DNA of 64,000 nt from Xiphydria camelus (taxonomy: Eukaryota; Arthropoda; Insecta; Hymenoptera; Xiphydriidae), in the NCBI GenBank assembly GCA_963678675.1, contig OY783197.1, positions 10,784,304-10,848,303 of the forward strand, given 5' to 3'. The position numbers and the translations under genes were made by a program. This document shows, piece by piece, positions 10,471-20,622 of this stretch. The notes under the pieces were generated by a model. The model did no database searches. It was not told where the DNA came from and worked only from the letters and a program-made list of their open reading frames with translations. The first letter of the stretch is position 1, and every line of letters starts with the position of its first letter.

Positions 10471-11027
10471 CACTCAGTGCAGTCACGGTGCCTTTTCGAC
10501 GTGCACACTTCGTAAATTTACCGACCATGAATGTCGGTAAATTCATTGTCTTCACAAAATTTTTAACACGTTTGCTGCCGCCGACTCCGATCGGAGCCAG
10601 TCGACACTTCGCGCCTATGCCGCCGGCTCCGATCGGAGACACATTGACGTGCACATTACATTATTCAGTCTGTTACCGGCACTGAGCGCGATGCAATCAA
10701 TCTAAAAGTGGCAGCGAATGTGTTAAATTAGAAAAAAAAACAAAATTTATATAATAATAGGTTTGTTCCCAGAAAGCAATTTGTGACTAGTTACAAATTT
10801 TGATCTGCGTATGTGTGCGGTTGTAAACTTACAATTAATTGATTTCACACCCCGATAGAAGAATTTTTAAATTAGAAAATAACAAAATTGATATTATAAT
10901 AATGTTTCAAACAATGCAAATTGTACTGAATTATTCCATAAATAATGAATAATTAATTATCATAATCGCTACTGTTTTGAAAAAGAAAGTATCAAATTAT
11001 TTTTAAAAATTTAATGATATATATATA
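10471..11027. repeat. right copy of the direct duplication
   Basis: Partner of 874-1440. At its AT-rich end a family C foldback element begins (11030), which the left copy lacks. Confidence 0.75.
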
Positions 11028-11029
11028 TA

Positions 11030-11856
11030 CCGCATGTCCTATGGCCAACCGCGCAGGCGAGCTGCGACCTGAATTCTTGACTTCGGCAGTATTTATGGTA
11101 CAGTTAGAGTGGGCTTCAGACGAGTGCGCTGCATAAGAACGAAAAGTGTCGACTGCTCTTCTAATAGCTGTCAATTCGGGAGATCAACGATCAATTCGGG
11201 AAACATTTCATGTAACGTCAAAATCGTAAAGTTTTGAATTAGTAGTGAATAATTTGTAGAAGTGATGAGAAATAATCATAAATAATCTTCCGAATTGACA
11301 CCTTAGGTATCGCTCACGCCACTTCGTAAAACTACTTCCTAGACACGCGCGGTGCTAGAGCGGAAATAATTTCTGAAACAAATAGGCATGAGGCGTGTAA
11401 TTCGGTTGGACATCGAAAAAACCCGAATGATCGTTAACTCTCATTTCTGAACATTACTTACCATTTATTCAAAGATTCACGATTTCGAGCTTAGACTTCG
11501 ATCTCCCGAATTGATAGCCATCGGGAGATCAGACGTTTCACACTTTTCGTAAGAACGCAGCGTAAGAGCGAAAAGCGTCGTCTGATTTCCCGATGGCTGT
11601 CACAATTCGGAAGATTATTTATGATTATTTCTCACCACTTCTACAAATTATTCACTTCTAATTCAAAACTTTACGATTTTGAGGTTACACGAAACGCTTC
11701 GATCTCCCGAATTGACAACTATTAGAAGAGCAGTCGACACTTTTCGTTCTTATGCAGCGCACTCGTCTGAAGCCCACTCTAACTGTACCATAAATACTGC
11801 CGAAGTCAAGAATTCAGGTCGCAGCTCACCTGCGCGGTTGGCCATAAGACATGCGG
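11030..11856. mobile_element. foldback element family C, complete copy 1
   Basis: Ends CCGCATGTCCTATGGCC ... GGCCATAAGACATGCGG, flanked by TA. Arms of about 260 bp enclose a unique middle (about 11300-11480) and an inner hairpin built on GATAGCCATCGGGAGATC/GATTTCCCGATGGCTGTC. Other copies lie at 61804-62624 and from 63261. Short ORFs in the arms are by-products. No transposase. Confidence 0.85.
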
Positions 11857-11886
11857 TATATATATATCATTAAATTATATATATAT

Positions 11887-12005
11887 ATAAACCGGCCTTT
11901 ACACAATGCAACACTGAGATATCTTGGCAAAAATATTTTAATGAAATATTTATTTAAATATTTTTGCCGAGATATCTCAGTGTTGCATTGTATAAAGGCC
12001 GGTTT
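11887..12005. mobile_element. hairpin repeat ACCGGCCTTTA
   Basis: Two arms of about 50 bp (AACCGGCCTTTACACAATGC and its complement) around an AT-rich loop. One arm alone is present at 1449-1498. Confidence 0.75.
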
Positions 12006-12121
12006 TAGTTTACGTTTGACATAGCTCGAAATCGGCTTTCGGGTTTATCTCACTAGTCACTACTGTTGCTTTCAGGTATCGATATTACATGTATAACTCT
12101 CTTAGTCGACTTCCACCACAA

Positions 12122-12203
12122 AGAGTCGATGGCGCAATTGGTAGAGTGCGAGAAGCGTTCCCAGTCTTCTAAAGATCGCAGGTTCGAGTCCTGGCCGGGT
12201 CGG
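12122..12203 (+). repeat. tRNA-derived SINE-like sequence, copy 2
   Basis: Same box A and box B sequence as 1619-1700. It runs on through the A-run and CT-run straight into AGTAGGCGGATAAGG, without the 8.4 kb element, so it preserves the pre-insertion arrangement. Confidence 0.55.
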
Positions 12204-12231
12204 GTTTGAGAAAAAAAAACCGACACTCTCT

Positions 12232-12436
12232 CTCTAGTAGGCGGATAAGGTAGGCGAGAACTCCTACTTTATCGCCCCCTTTTTGCAAAATTCTACTTTT
12301 ACCATCGTACTTACACTGCGTGACTGCAGTGTGGCTTCACGGTGGACAGACAGATGGACACCCCAGTGCATGCACTCGAATGCACCGCGTGAAAGCAGGG
12401 TGCAGTCACGGTGGTGCCACTTTGCTATCGGGGACG
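12232..12436. repeat. right flank repeat, copy 2
   Basis: Near-identical to 10104-10316 and ends GCTATCGGGG. It is followed directly by a half copy of family B. Confidence 0.75.
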
Positions 12437-13225
12437 GTAGAAGTCGAGTCGGCAGTTAGAGTTGATGTCAATTCGGGAGATCGAAGCGTCTAACCTCGAA
12501 ATTGTGAATTTGTGAATAGAAATTACGAAAATAATTATAATTACGGTATAAATGTCTCGATTACCGACCAAGCCTATCCGAAGGTAACTTTCAAACTGGC
12601 CAGTACAGAGACGGACATACGGTATGTCCCACTCTGTACGGGCCAGTTTGAAGTTACCTTCGGGGAGGCTTGATCGGTACTTGAGTCATTTAATACCGGT
12701 AGAAGTCGAGTCGGTAGTTAGAGTTGGTGTCAATTCGGGTGATCGAAGCGTCTAACTTCGAAATTATGAATTTGTGAAGAATGGAAATTACTCACCATTA
12801 TTCACAAATTCATAATTTCGAGGTTAGACGCTTCGATCTCCCGAATTGACACCAACTCTAACTACCGACTCGACTTCTACCGGTATTAAATGTTTCGATT
12901 ACCGACCAAGCCTCCCTGAAGGTAACATTCAAACTGGCCCGTATAGAGTGGGACATACGGTATGTCCGTCTCTGTACTGGCCAGTTTGAAAGTTACCTTC
13001 GGATAGGCTTGGTCGGTACTCGAGTCATTTAATACGGTAGAAGTCGAGTCGGCAGTTAGAGTTGATGTCAATTCGGGAGATCGAGGCGTCTAACCTCGAA
13101 ATTGTGAATTTGTGAATAATGGAAATTACGAAAATAATTATAATTACGGTATAAATGTCTCGATTACCGACCAAGCCTATCCGAAGGTAACTTTCAAACT
13201 GACCAGTACAGAGACGGATATACGG
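12437..13225. mobile_element. cluster of family B foldback MITEs
   Basis: A partial copy (about 12437-12616), a complete copy about 12617-12966 ending GTGGGACATACGG, and a further copy about 12966-13225. The recurring blocks are GTATGTCC(G/C), CTGGCCAGTTTGAAAG, GGATAGGCTTGGTCGGTA and the core CTCCCGAATTGACA. Neighbours overlap at the palindrome GGACATACGGTATGTCC. The best isolated copy is at 52225-52492. No gene. Confidence 0.8.
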
Positions 13226-13273
13226 TATTGGTCAATTGAAATCTACACCTAAAAGTTAATTCTTCCATTCTAA

Positions 13274-15859
13274 CTAACCCCTTGACCCCGGGCCGCCGTA
13301 TTTGTCGAGCTAAATGATGCAAGTGATGCATCACCGGGGTCTAGGGGTTAATACAACGTTAGATGAATAATTATTCATCGTTTCTAATAAGCTATTCTAC
13401 AAAGAACTACAATACAAAGATACGAGAACGATTCTTACCAATCTCTTTCGATCGATTTTTCTTTCATAAGAAGAAACGTGAGATCGTCGTCAACAACCGC
13501 GCGATAGCCAACGAAAAGAATCGTCCAGTCGCCTAACTAATGCGATTAACGTGAACGCAAGAGATGCAGATCATGGCGCGATGATCCAAGCACACGGGCT
13601 TCGCGCAAGATTGGCACTGCAGCGCAGTCTTCTTGTCCTTCTTTCTGGGACAGAGGCCGCACCGCCTCTTGCTTCCGCCCGGTATCATTTGCGGGACCGA
13701 CACCGCTTCATCCTCGCCTACCATTCCATTTATGATCAGCTTCAAGTCCTTCCGTAAAGTCGGAATCTTCTGACGCTCCATCATATATGGTTTCACGAGG
13801 TTCAGTCCGAGCTCCTTCAAAAACGACCGTCTCACGTTGGTGCGGTCGATCTTCCACTCGCGATTCGCCATGGAGAAGATGATCATCGCGTTGACGGCAC
13901 TCTGGTCCAGCATACCGTAAAATACCCGCAGCGGCCATCGGCCCGTCTTCCTCGCAGTCGTGTAGCCCTGGCAGAGCTGCGCGAAGCGCTCCACGCCGTC
14001 TTTGGTATGATTGTAGAACGTCAGAATCTTTGGTTTTCCGGTCTCCGCGTCGTTTGCATCGTCCTTGTGCATCGTGGAGAGCAGCACGACCGTCTTGTTC
14101 GCCTTGGGCACATACGATACCACGGTCTTCTCGTTGTCGAAAGCGTAACATGCGGTCCCGGTCTCGCGGCCCTTCGCGCTCACGAAAGGCAGCGGAAACT
14201 CGAGTTTGCTCCGCTTCAGCGGTCCCACGATCGTCAACTTGTACTCGTTTAGCATCGCGTCTGCGAGCGACATCGAAGTGAACCACTTATCCATGGTGAC
14301 GTTCCTGTTCGTCCCCCGAATTGGCTCAGTCAACGCCTTTACGCAGCGCACCCTGTCGCTCTCGTCCGCCGCTGATTCCCGTGTACCGCCCAAGTAAGGC
14401 ACCGCGTTCACCATGTAGTTCGTCTTAGTGTCGCACAGCACAAGAATGTCGATGCCGCACTTGTCCGGGTGGTGCTGCTTGTAGACACGAAAGGGGCACC
14501 TACCGCGGAAGCCTAACAGATGGCCGCCTATCGTGCAAAACTCGGAGGGACTATAGTACGTGCGGCAGTTGCTCACGTACATCTCCCAGATCTCGCGAAT
14601 CGCGGCGAAGTTATCGCCCCTCTTGCGTGCCGGCCGGGTGGCCTTGTCGTCGAAACGAATGCACGCGGTGAGGAAGCGGAAGCGCGAGAGTGTCATGGTG
14701 GCGTGAAAGATGGGCGGGCCGTATACATCGGACCAGAGCTCTTCCACGCTGATGTGGCTGTCCTTCATTACACCCGACATGTAGAGGAGGCCCACGAAGG
14801 CGCGTATCTCGGACTTGCTGGTGGTGGCAACGTAGCGAGTGCGCTCCTTATATCGCGCCGCCTTCTCGGCGATTGCGCGATTGGTGTGCACCACGATGCG
14901 CTCGATTATCGTGTCAGGCAGGATGAGGTTCCACGAGTCAAGGATGGAGATGCAGAGGGGCAGCGGGACGTTGACGCCTGGCGAGCGCGAGTCGTCTGTG
15001 GCTAAGGGCTTTGAGCGACGCTCCGAGTTTCGCGCGTCGCCGGAGTCATTCGTGGAATTGGCAAGAGATTCGCCACCGTCTTCGTCGTCATCCAGGTCGC
15101 TGTCGTACTCCGACACTTCCAAGACTCGATCTTCGTCACTGCAGTCACCATCTGAATAAAGATCCTTGTCGACGTCGTCGTAGCGCAAAAAGTCTCTGCC
15201 CGTCACCGAGGCGAGGTCCTCGCAGTCTGCGTCACTGAGATCCATCGTCAAACCCTAACAATGGAGAACAATACTTTGCATCGTGGGACAAAGGGTCAGC
15301 GAGACTTTAATCGCAATGCTGGAGTCTTCGACATACGCCATGTCCTTAAGGGCCCTATGTCAACATTATTACGGTTGGCAGTATTAAAAAAGTTTGCAAA
15401 AAGTTCTCAATTAATTTCCAATGATTTTTTTTGCAGCAAAATAATGTGGAAACCATTCGGCATGATCTTTTAGAGGTCGGAAATAGGTTTTAATAAAGTA
15501 TTATAACTAAAATTTTATCGATTATTAAAATTGGAGCTGATAATAGTCATGACTAAGAATGTTTAAAATTGATTTGACAGGCATCAAAACTTTCAACTAG
15601 ATTAGACATATTGTGTACTTACAGAGAATGAGAGGTAATCTCCGACCTGTGGTTTTGCTGTACACTATTGATTCCAATATATTTTACTGCAATGTAATAA
15701 CAGCGTTATTACTCAGGGTGTGGATGATACCATGGCAGACCGTCTTTCTGACATAGTCAATGTTTTGTTTTAACACTTTCCCTGCAGAAAGCGCACAAGC
15801 GCACCCTCTGTATATAGTGCTTGGACGTACATGTACGCTTTTCGCAGCGAAAGTGTTAA
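13274..15859 (-). mobile_element. piggyBac-like element
   Basis: It contains an intact-length piggyBac-type transposase gene. The left end reads CTAACCCCTTGACCCCGG, with an inverted partner CCGGGGTCTAGGGGTTAA at 13333-13351. The right end reads (inward) TTAACACTTTCGCTGCG from 15859, with an inverted partner TTAACACTTTCCCTGC at 15769. TTAA (CTAA at the left) at the borders fits the family's target. The two ends differ from each other, so the exact borders are inferred. Confidence 0.5.
13533..15245 (-). CDS. piggyBac-like transposase
   Basis: About 570 aa from ATG 15245 (MDLSDADCED) to the stop at 13533, uninterrupted. An acidic Asp/Ser-rich N-terminus (about 1-80) precedes a DDE_Tnp_1_7-type core. 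PFRVYKQHHPDKCG and ILVLCDTKTNYMVNAVPYLGG cover the first catalytic Asp region, TMDKWFTS the second. The third conserved site, GVDxxDQ in relatives, here reads GVERFAQLC, so Asp appears replaced by Glu. The C-terminus has a Cys-rich finger (CGLCPRKK ... CQSCAKPVCLDH ... CISC) that binds DNA in this family. Codons are strongly G/C-ended, unlike the AT-rich surroundings, which suggests recent arrival or a GC-biased source. Long ORFs on the opposite strand (13551, 14520, 14839) are shadows. Confidence 0.85.
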   Translation of the reverse strand: MDLSDADCEDLASVTGRDFLRYDDVDKDLYSDGDCSDEDRVLEVSEYDSDLDDDEDGGESLANSTNDSGDARNSERRSKPLATDDSRSPGVNVPLPLCISILDSWNLILPDTIIERIVVHTNRAIAEKAARYKERTRYVATTSKSEIRAFVGLLYMSGVMKDSHISVEELWSDVYGPPIFHATMTLSRFRFLTACIRFDDKATRPARKRGDNFAAIREIWEMYVSNCRTYYSPSEFCTIGGHLLGFRGRCPFRVYKQHHPDKCGIDILVLCDTKTNYMVNAVPYLGGTRESAADESDRVRCVKALTEPIRGTNRNVTMDKWFTSMSLADAMLNEYKLTIVGPLKRSKLEFPLPFVSAKGRETGTACYAFDNEKTVVSYVPKANKTVVLLSTMHKDDANDAETGKPKILTFYNHTKDGVERFAQLCQGYTTARKTGRWPLRVFYGMLDQSAVNAMIIFSMANREWKIDRTNVRRSFLKELGLNLVKPYMMERQKIPTLRKDLKLIINGMVGEDEAVSVPQMIPGGSKRRCGLCPRKKDKKTALQCQSCAKPVCLDHRAMICISCVHVNRIS

Positions 15860-16787
15860 ACCTCTCGCGTGAGTGTTGCATGTCACTCATAGACGTAATG
15901 ATCAATTTTTTCTCTCATTTGAATAACAATAATATTTAGGAATTATATACTGTTCAGCATTACTATGACAATGAGATTCACTATTTTACCGACAGTGAGG
16001 CCATTCTCAAATATCACGCGAGAAGATTCTTCCACAGATTTTCAGTCTCTAGAACTGGCAGAGGGCCCTTAAATTGTATGATCAAATGACGCTCCATCTT
16101 CGCTTCATGCCAAATATATTTTTATTTTCTGTGGTTTTGACATTTGAATGTGATCTTCGACAAATTGTAAACAAAGTCGAATTGTCATCAAGTGACATTT
16201 CCGAGAAATGAAAAATGAAATTTTCATATTTTCAGTGTAAGCTTATTTGATGTTTACGTTTTTCTCTCAATATTGACAAATGTGGTAGGCGCTTCCTTAT
16301 ATCTTCACGTCTATAGAAAATATGCGGAGTACCATACATATTATGTTTATTACCGCATTCATAAATTGGGACACAACGTTCCCCGTCACTCGACACGCCT
16401 CGTGGTCGTCGCTCAATTGTCATCGCAGTGTTTTCCCGGGAGAATAATCGCTTAACTTTCCGGCAGTTTTTATCACAGTCGAAAATCGCTACTGCTGAGA
16501 AACGCTCGTCACATTATTAGGTTAACTCGGACGTATACGATGCATCATTTCCTCGCCCCACGTTGCCGCAAACGTTCCTCCTCGTCGGCGTTTCTAACAT
16601 GATTTCTGAAGCTGCCGGGACTTGTGAATCGACCGAAACATCGATTGTAATTTTTGCCGTCGGTCGTTCGCAGTTTCATTCACTTCTGGTTCACTTCTTT
16701 CGTCGTCGTTGCTAAGTAATCTGTGGTCATTGCAGCTGTTCAGCGCGCGCGCGCCCCGAGATTTTTGGGTATTCGATAATAATTGTG
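15860..16787. other. no gene recognised
   Basis: AT-rich DNA with short ORFs only. The - strand ORF at 16594-16800 (68 codons, no recognisable domain) is the longest, and I see no splice or family support. GC-rich GCGCGCGC lies near 16745. Confidence 0.4.
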
Positions 16788-16999
16788 CACCCGAGAGCAC
16801 GGAATCTGTCGCTGGTGACTTTTTTTAAACGTTATTTTTAAACGTACTAACCAATGAACCATTAATTCTCATGCTTTCATTAACGAGAGTAGACGCCACC
16901 ATAGCTAATGAGCGCATGAGAATTAATTGTTCATTGGTTAGTACGTTTAAAAATAACGTTTAAAAAAGTCACCAGCGACAGATTCCGTGCTCTCGGGTG
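16788..16999. mobile_element. CACCCG-ended MITE, copy 1
   Basis: CACCCGAGAGCACGGAATC ... its complement ending CTCGGGTG, about 212 bp. Arms of about 75 bp include GTCGCTGGTGACTTTTTTTA and ACGTACTAACCAATGA. The right end abuts the next copy through a single TA (17000-17001). Confidence 0.85.
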
Positions 17000-17001
17000 T
17001 A

Positions 17002-17214
17002 CACCCGGGCTCACGGAATCTGTCGCTGGTGACTTTTTTTAAATGTTATTTTTAAACGTACTAACCAATGATTAATCAATCCTCGTGCTTTCATTAACGA
17101 GAGTAGACGTCACCGTAGCTAATGAGGGCATTAGAATTAATTGTTCACTGGTTAGTACGTTTAAAAATAAGGTTTAAAAAAAGTCACCAGCGACAGATTT
17201 CGTGAGCACGGGTG
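17002..17214. mobile_element. CACCCG-ended MITE, copy 2
   Basis: Starts CACCCGGGCTCACGG directly after TA 17000-17001 and ends GAGCACGGGTG, with TA after. Same arms as copy 1, with small differences in the middle. Confidence 0.85.
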
Positions 17215-17315
17215 TAGATGCTGGAAACAAATCGTGAATCTTTTTTCGGAACGGTTGACCGTTCGTGTTAGTTGTTTTATGAATATTCCGAGAGAAAAAA
17301 TTTACTAGGTACATA

Positions 17316-17528
17316 CACCCGGGCTCACGGAATCTGTCGCTGGTGACTTTTTTTAAATGTTATTTTTAAACGTACTAACCAATGATTAATCAATCCTCGT
17401 GCTTTCATTAACGAGAGTAGACGTCACCGTAGCTAATGAGGGCATGAGAATTAATTGTTCACTGGTTAGTACGTTTAAAAATAAGGTTTAAAAAAAGTCA
17501 CCAGCGACAGATTCCGTGAGCACGGGTG
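17316..17528. mobile_element. CACCCG-ended MITE, copy 3
   Basis: Same family, flanked by TA at 17314-17315 and 17529-17530, and nearly identical to copies 2 and 4. 17215-17313 and 17531-17845 show no gene. Confidence 0.85.
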
Positions 17529-18205
17529 TACATACCTACCTGCTATTACGTCCCGGTTGTTACTATCAAGTTTTATCGCGAGATGGCGCTTGGTCAATAT
17601 TCGCGGGCCGTTTTAATAGGGATCGTGCAAACACTGTAGAGGGAGTTGTAGCGTCGATGCTTGCGCTACATCTGGCGATTATAAGAAGTTAAGGGATACT
17701 TTTTAACACGGGGAACATAGGATAAGAAAAGTTAAAAATGTTAGAAATAATAAATCCGTTAGAAATATTAACGGATTTTTTTTTCGAGTTTTCAGTTATT
17801 TTGCCATGAACCAAATTAATTGCAATAAAAACTTATGAATTTAAGAGTCCGTAAAAAAATAATGGCTTGAGAGTAGTGCGTGGCCTTCATATTTTAACAA
17901 CATAGGAAAGTTGCAGGAAAAATGTATGCTAATTGCTGCCATTTTCCCACGCATGCCTTTTGACATATATTTAGAAAAAGTGATTTTAAGTGTATATAAC
18001 AAAAGACTTGAGTGTCGGACGTGGCCATCATATTAGTTATAGGTATACGTAATGTATTGAAGAAAGAGCTGACAGAAAAGTTCTAGAAATTGCCGCCATT
18101 TTCCCACGCATGCCTTTTGACATATGCTTAGAGAAAGTGATTTTAAGTGTATATAACAAAAGACTTGAGTGTCGGACGTGGCCATCATATTAATTATACA
18201 TAATA

Positions 18206-18399
18206 CCGAGTGTCCGCCGAGAAGCCCCACTTTTTGAATTTCCTTGATATTTGACTTCGGTAGTGGTTGGGTCGGCGCTCTAGTCCTGATAGGCCAACTC
18301 TAACTACCAGGCCTATCAGGACTAGAGCACCGACCGATCCACTACCGAAGTCAAATGTCAGGGAAATTCAAAAAGTGGGGCTTCTTGGCGGACACCCGG
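18206..18399. mobile_element. foldback MITE family D
   Basis: CCGAGTGTCCGCCGAGAAGC ... its complement ending GACACCCGG, 194 bp, TA on both sides. Arms of about 90 bp contain GACTTCGGTAGTGG. It sits at a TA in the 2.1 kb element; the neighbouring subunit reads TATTGAAGAAAGAGC without it. Confidence 0.85.
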
Positions 18400-18818
18400 T
18401 ATATTGAAGAAAAAGCCGTCATATGTACAGTTTGCTGTTAACCTACTGTCAGATTTGAGTTGGTAATCTAACAAGTAGCTAGCGCCATTCGACTGTTGTC
18501 GCTAAAAATTGTTTTTTTTAAGAAGCCATTATAATATTTATACGCTAAGTTTTTCATTATAGAATTGTGAAAAAAGGTGTTAATGAACTACCTACAATAT
18601 CTTGTGTTCCATGCATGGGTATTGAAGCTTAGATCGTGGTGAAAAGCAATCGATTAAAGGTAACACTTTAGACAAAAACGTGACCCCTGTCCTAATTTTA
18701 CTTCATGTGTGGCAATATGCCCACCATACGGAGTTGGCAATACGCATATGGGCAGAAGGCTATAAACAGTCGAGCTCTTGTAGTGAAAAGAGCAGTTTTT
18801 AACAACAACGAGATAACT

Positions 18819-18917
18819 ACACCTAAAGTTACGTCAACGCCCAAAGCTACAACAACACCTAAAGCTAAAACAACACCTAAAGCTACATCAGCACCTAAAA
18901 CTACAACATCTAAAGCA
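18819..18917 (+). repeat. 15-bp tandem repeat in a Thr-Pro-Lys ORF
   Basis: About six copies of ACAACACCTAAAGCT with drift, reading TTPKA in an 87-codon ORF (18705-18968). The ORF has no known domain. It could be a small exon of the surrounding element or simply a minisatellite that is open by chance; I favour the latter. Confidence 0.5.
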
Positions 18918-19509
18918 AAGACAAAACAAATACCACACAAATATAATTTTTCTTATGTTTTGTACTAAGTTTATAATAAATAAGTATTTCACTAGTAATA
19001 AATAATTTGTTAAAAGTAATTTTCGACTTTTTCATACATGGTCATATTGCCAATACCGTGTTGGCAATATGGCCATTTACACTTTTTTTTTAATTGGATA
19101 ACAAATATTTCAAATTAATTTTCCATGGTAACTATTTTTTTTAGGTTCTAAACATGTTGAACTTTGTCATGAAATAATTGCCGTTACTTATTATTTAACA
19201 TTACCTTGTTAACAAAAAAAATCGCTTAGGGTGGGCATATTGTATTCACTTACCTTATTATTATAGGTACTTATAGAAGGAAATGTACCTATGTTTATAG
19301 GTAGGTACCACATTAATAACCGTGCATAAAACATTTCTATATTTATTATCATCTCTTTTTTATATAAATAATATTCTTCATGTCCGGCACTCAAGCTCTT
19401 TATTACAATAGTCTTACAATCATTTCTTCTAAGCATAAATATATCAAACGGTTTGCGTGGGAAAATGGCGGCAATTTCTAGAATTTTTCTGTCAGCTCTT
19501 TCTGCAATA

Positions 19510-19722
19510 CACCCGTGCTCACGGAATCTGTCGCTGGTGACTTTTTTTAAATGTTATTTTTAAACGTACTAACCAATGATTAATCAATCCTCGTGCTTTC
19601 ATTAACGAGAGTAGACGTCACCGTAGCTAATGAGGGCATGAGAATTAATTGTTCACTGGTTAGTACGTTTAAAAATAAGGTTTAAAAAAAGTCACCAGCG
19701 ACAGATTCCGTGAGCACGGGTG
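19510..19722. mobile_element. CACCCG-ended MITE, copy 4
   Basis: Inserted at TA in the right arm of the 2.1 kb element. The left arm carries the same site uninterrupted (GTAATGTATTGAAGAAAG), confirming a TA target and the borders. Confidence 0.9.
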
Positions 19723-20440
19723 TACATTACGTACCTATAATTAATATGATGGCCACGTCCGACACTCAAGTCTTTTGTTATATACACAAATCACTTTTTC
19801 TAAATATATGTCAAAAGGCATGCGTGGGAAAATGGCGGCAATTAGCATACATTTTTCCTACAACTTTCCTATGTTGTTAAAATATGAAGGCCACGCACTA
19901 CACTCAAGCGATTATTTTTTTACGGACTTTTAAAAGATATTTTAAGTCTTCGAAAGAATATTAAATGCATGGTTTACTGATTGCCTACCGATTTTCTCTA
20001 AAAATTCTTTCAATTTAAAAAATGTTTCAGAAATTTCAATCTTATACACCTACTTATTTTCAGGCCTTATTTCAGAATGTGTTCCAGATAAATATTTTCA
20101 GCAGCGTAGGAATGACAATATAACCTGGGACATTGTTCCTGATGATCTGTATATAATACATAGGTATATTTGATTGAAGTGAAGATATAATATAATGTAA
20201 AAATCAATATTGTGAAGGAATAATGTGATGATTTTGCATCATATAATACAATAAACATTAGAGTTCATCGATTTAAAATACTCAAAGATTTAGGACCTAA
20301 ATGGGTGCGTTTTCAGCAGATCATACCGCTCCGCAACAGTTGTGGAGCAGCTTAGTAAAAATCTGCCGAACGCGCATGCTACCGAGCGCTCCAAGTGAGC
20401 GTAAGTGGTAGCGGTTGCCATGTTTTGTAGCGAAGAAAAG

Positions 20441-20622
20441 TTAAGGCCATCACACACAAAATTCCGTAAGGCCGTAAGACGTAAGCATAAGCGAATAAAC
20501 CAATCAGGATCAAGTATTCCGTTGTCCGTAACCCCACCACAACGGAATACTTGATCCTGATTGGTCTATTCGCTTACGCTTACGTCTTACGGCCTTACGG
20601 AATTTTGTTTGTGATGGCCTTT
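20441..20622. mobile_element. hairpin MITE AAGGCCATCACA
   Basis: Arms of about 80 bp: AAGGCCATCACACACAAAAT ... TTTTGTTTGTGATGGCCTT, with GACGTAAGC and CCAATCAGGATCAAGTATTC. A rearranged cluster of the same sequence lies at about 59885-60110. Confidence 0.8.

Larger units (their letters stand above)
17846..19932. mobile_element. 2.1 kb inverted-repeat element
   Basis: The left arm (17846 to about 18205) and the right arm (about 19370-19932) are inverted copies, starting GTCCGTAAAAAAATAAT. Each arm holds about two tandem subunits of about 150 bp that include CATTTTCCCACGCATGCC and ACTTGAGTGTCGGACGTGG. The left arm is interrupted by a family D MITE, the right by a CACCCG MITE. The middle (18400-19370) holds a short Thr/Pro/Lys repeat ORF and GGCAATATG palindromes but no transposase that I recognise. 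Confidence 0.7.

Noticed and set aside
547..12436. One giant transposon with CCCCGATAGCAAAG ends
   Set aside because: The ends mirror each other, but the outer flanks (family A at left, family B at right) do not join into a known sequence and no target duplication is seen; a pile-up of repeats explains it as well.
14520..15005. 161-codon + strand ORF and other long + ORFs under the piggyBac gene
   Set aside because: Shadows of a GC-rich coding strand; no domain and no start context.
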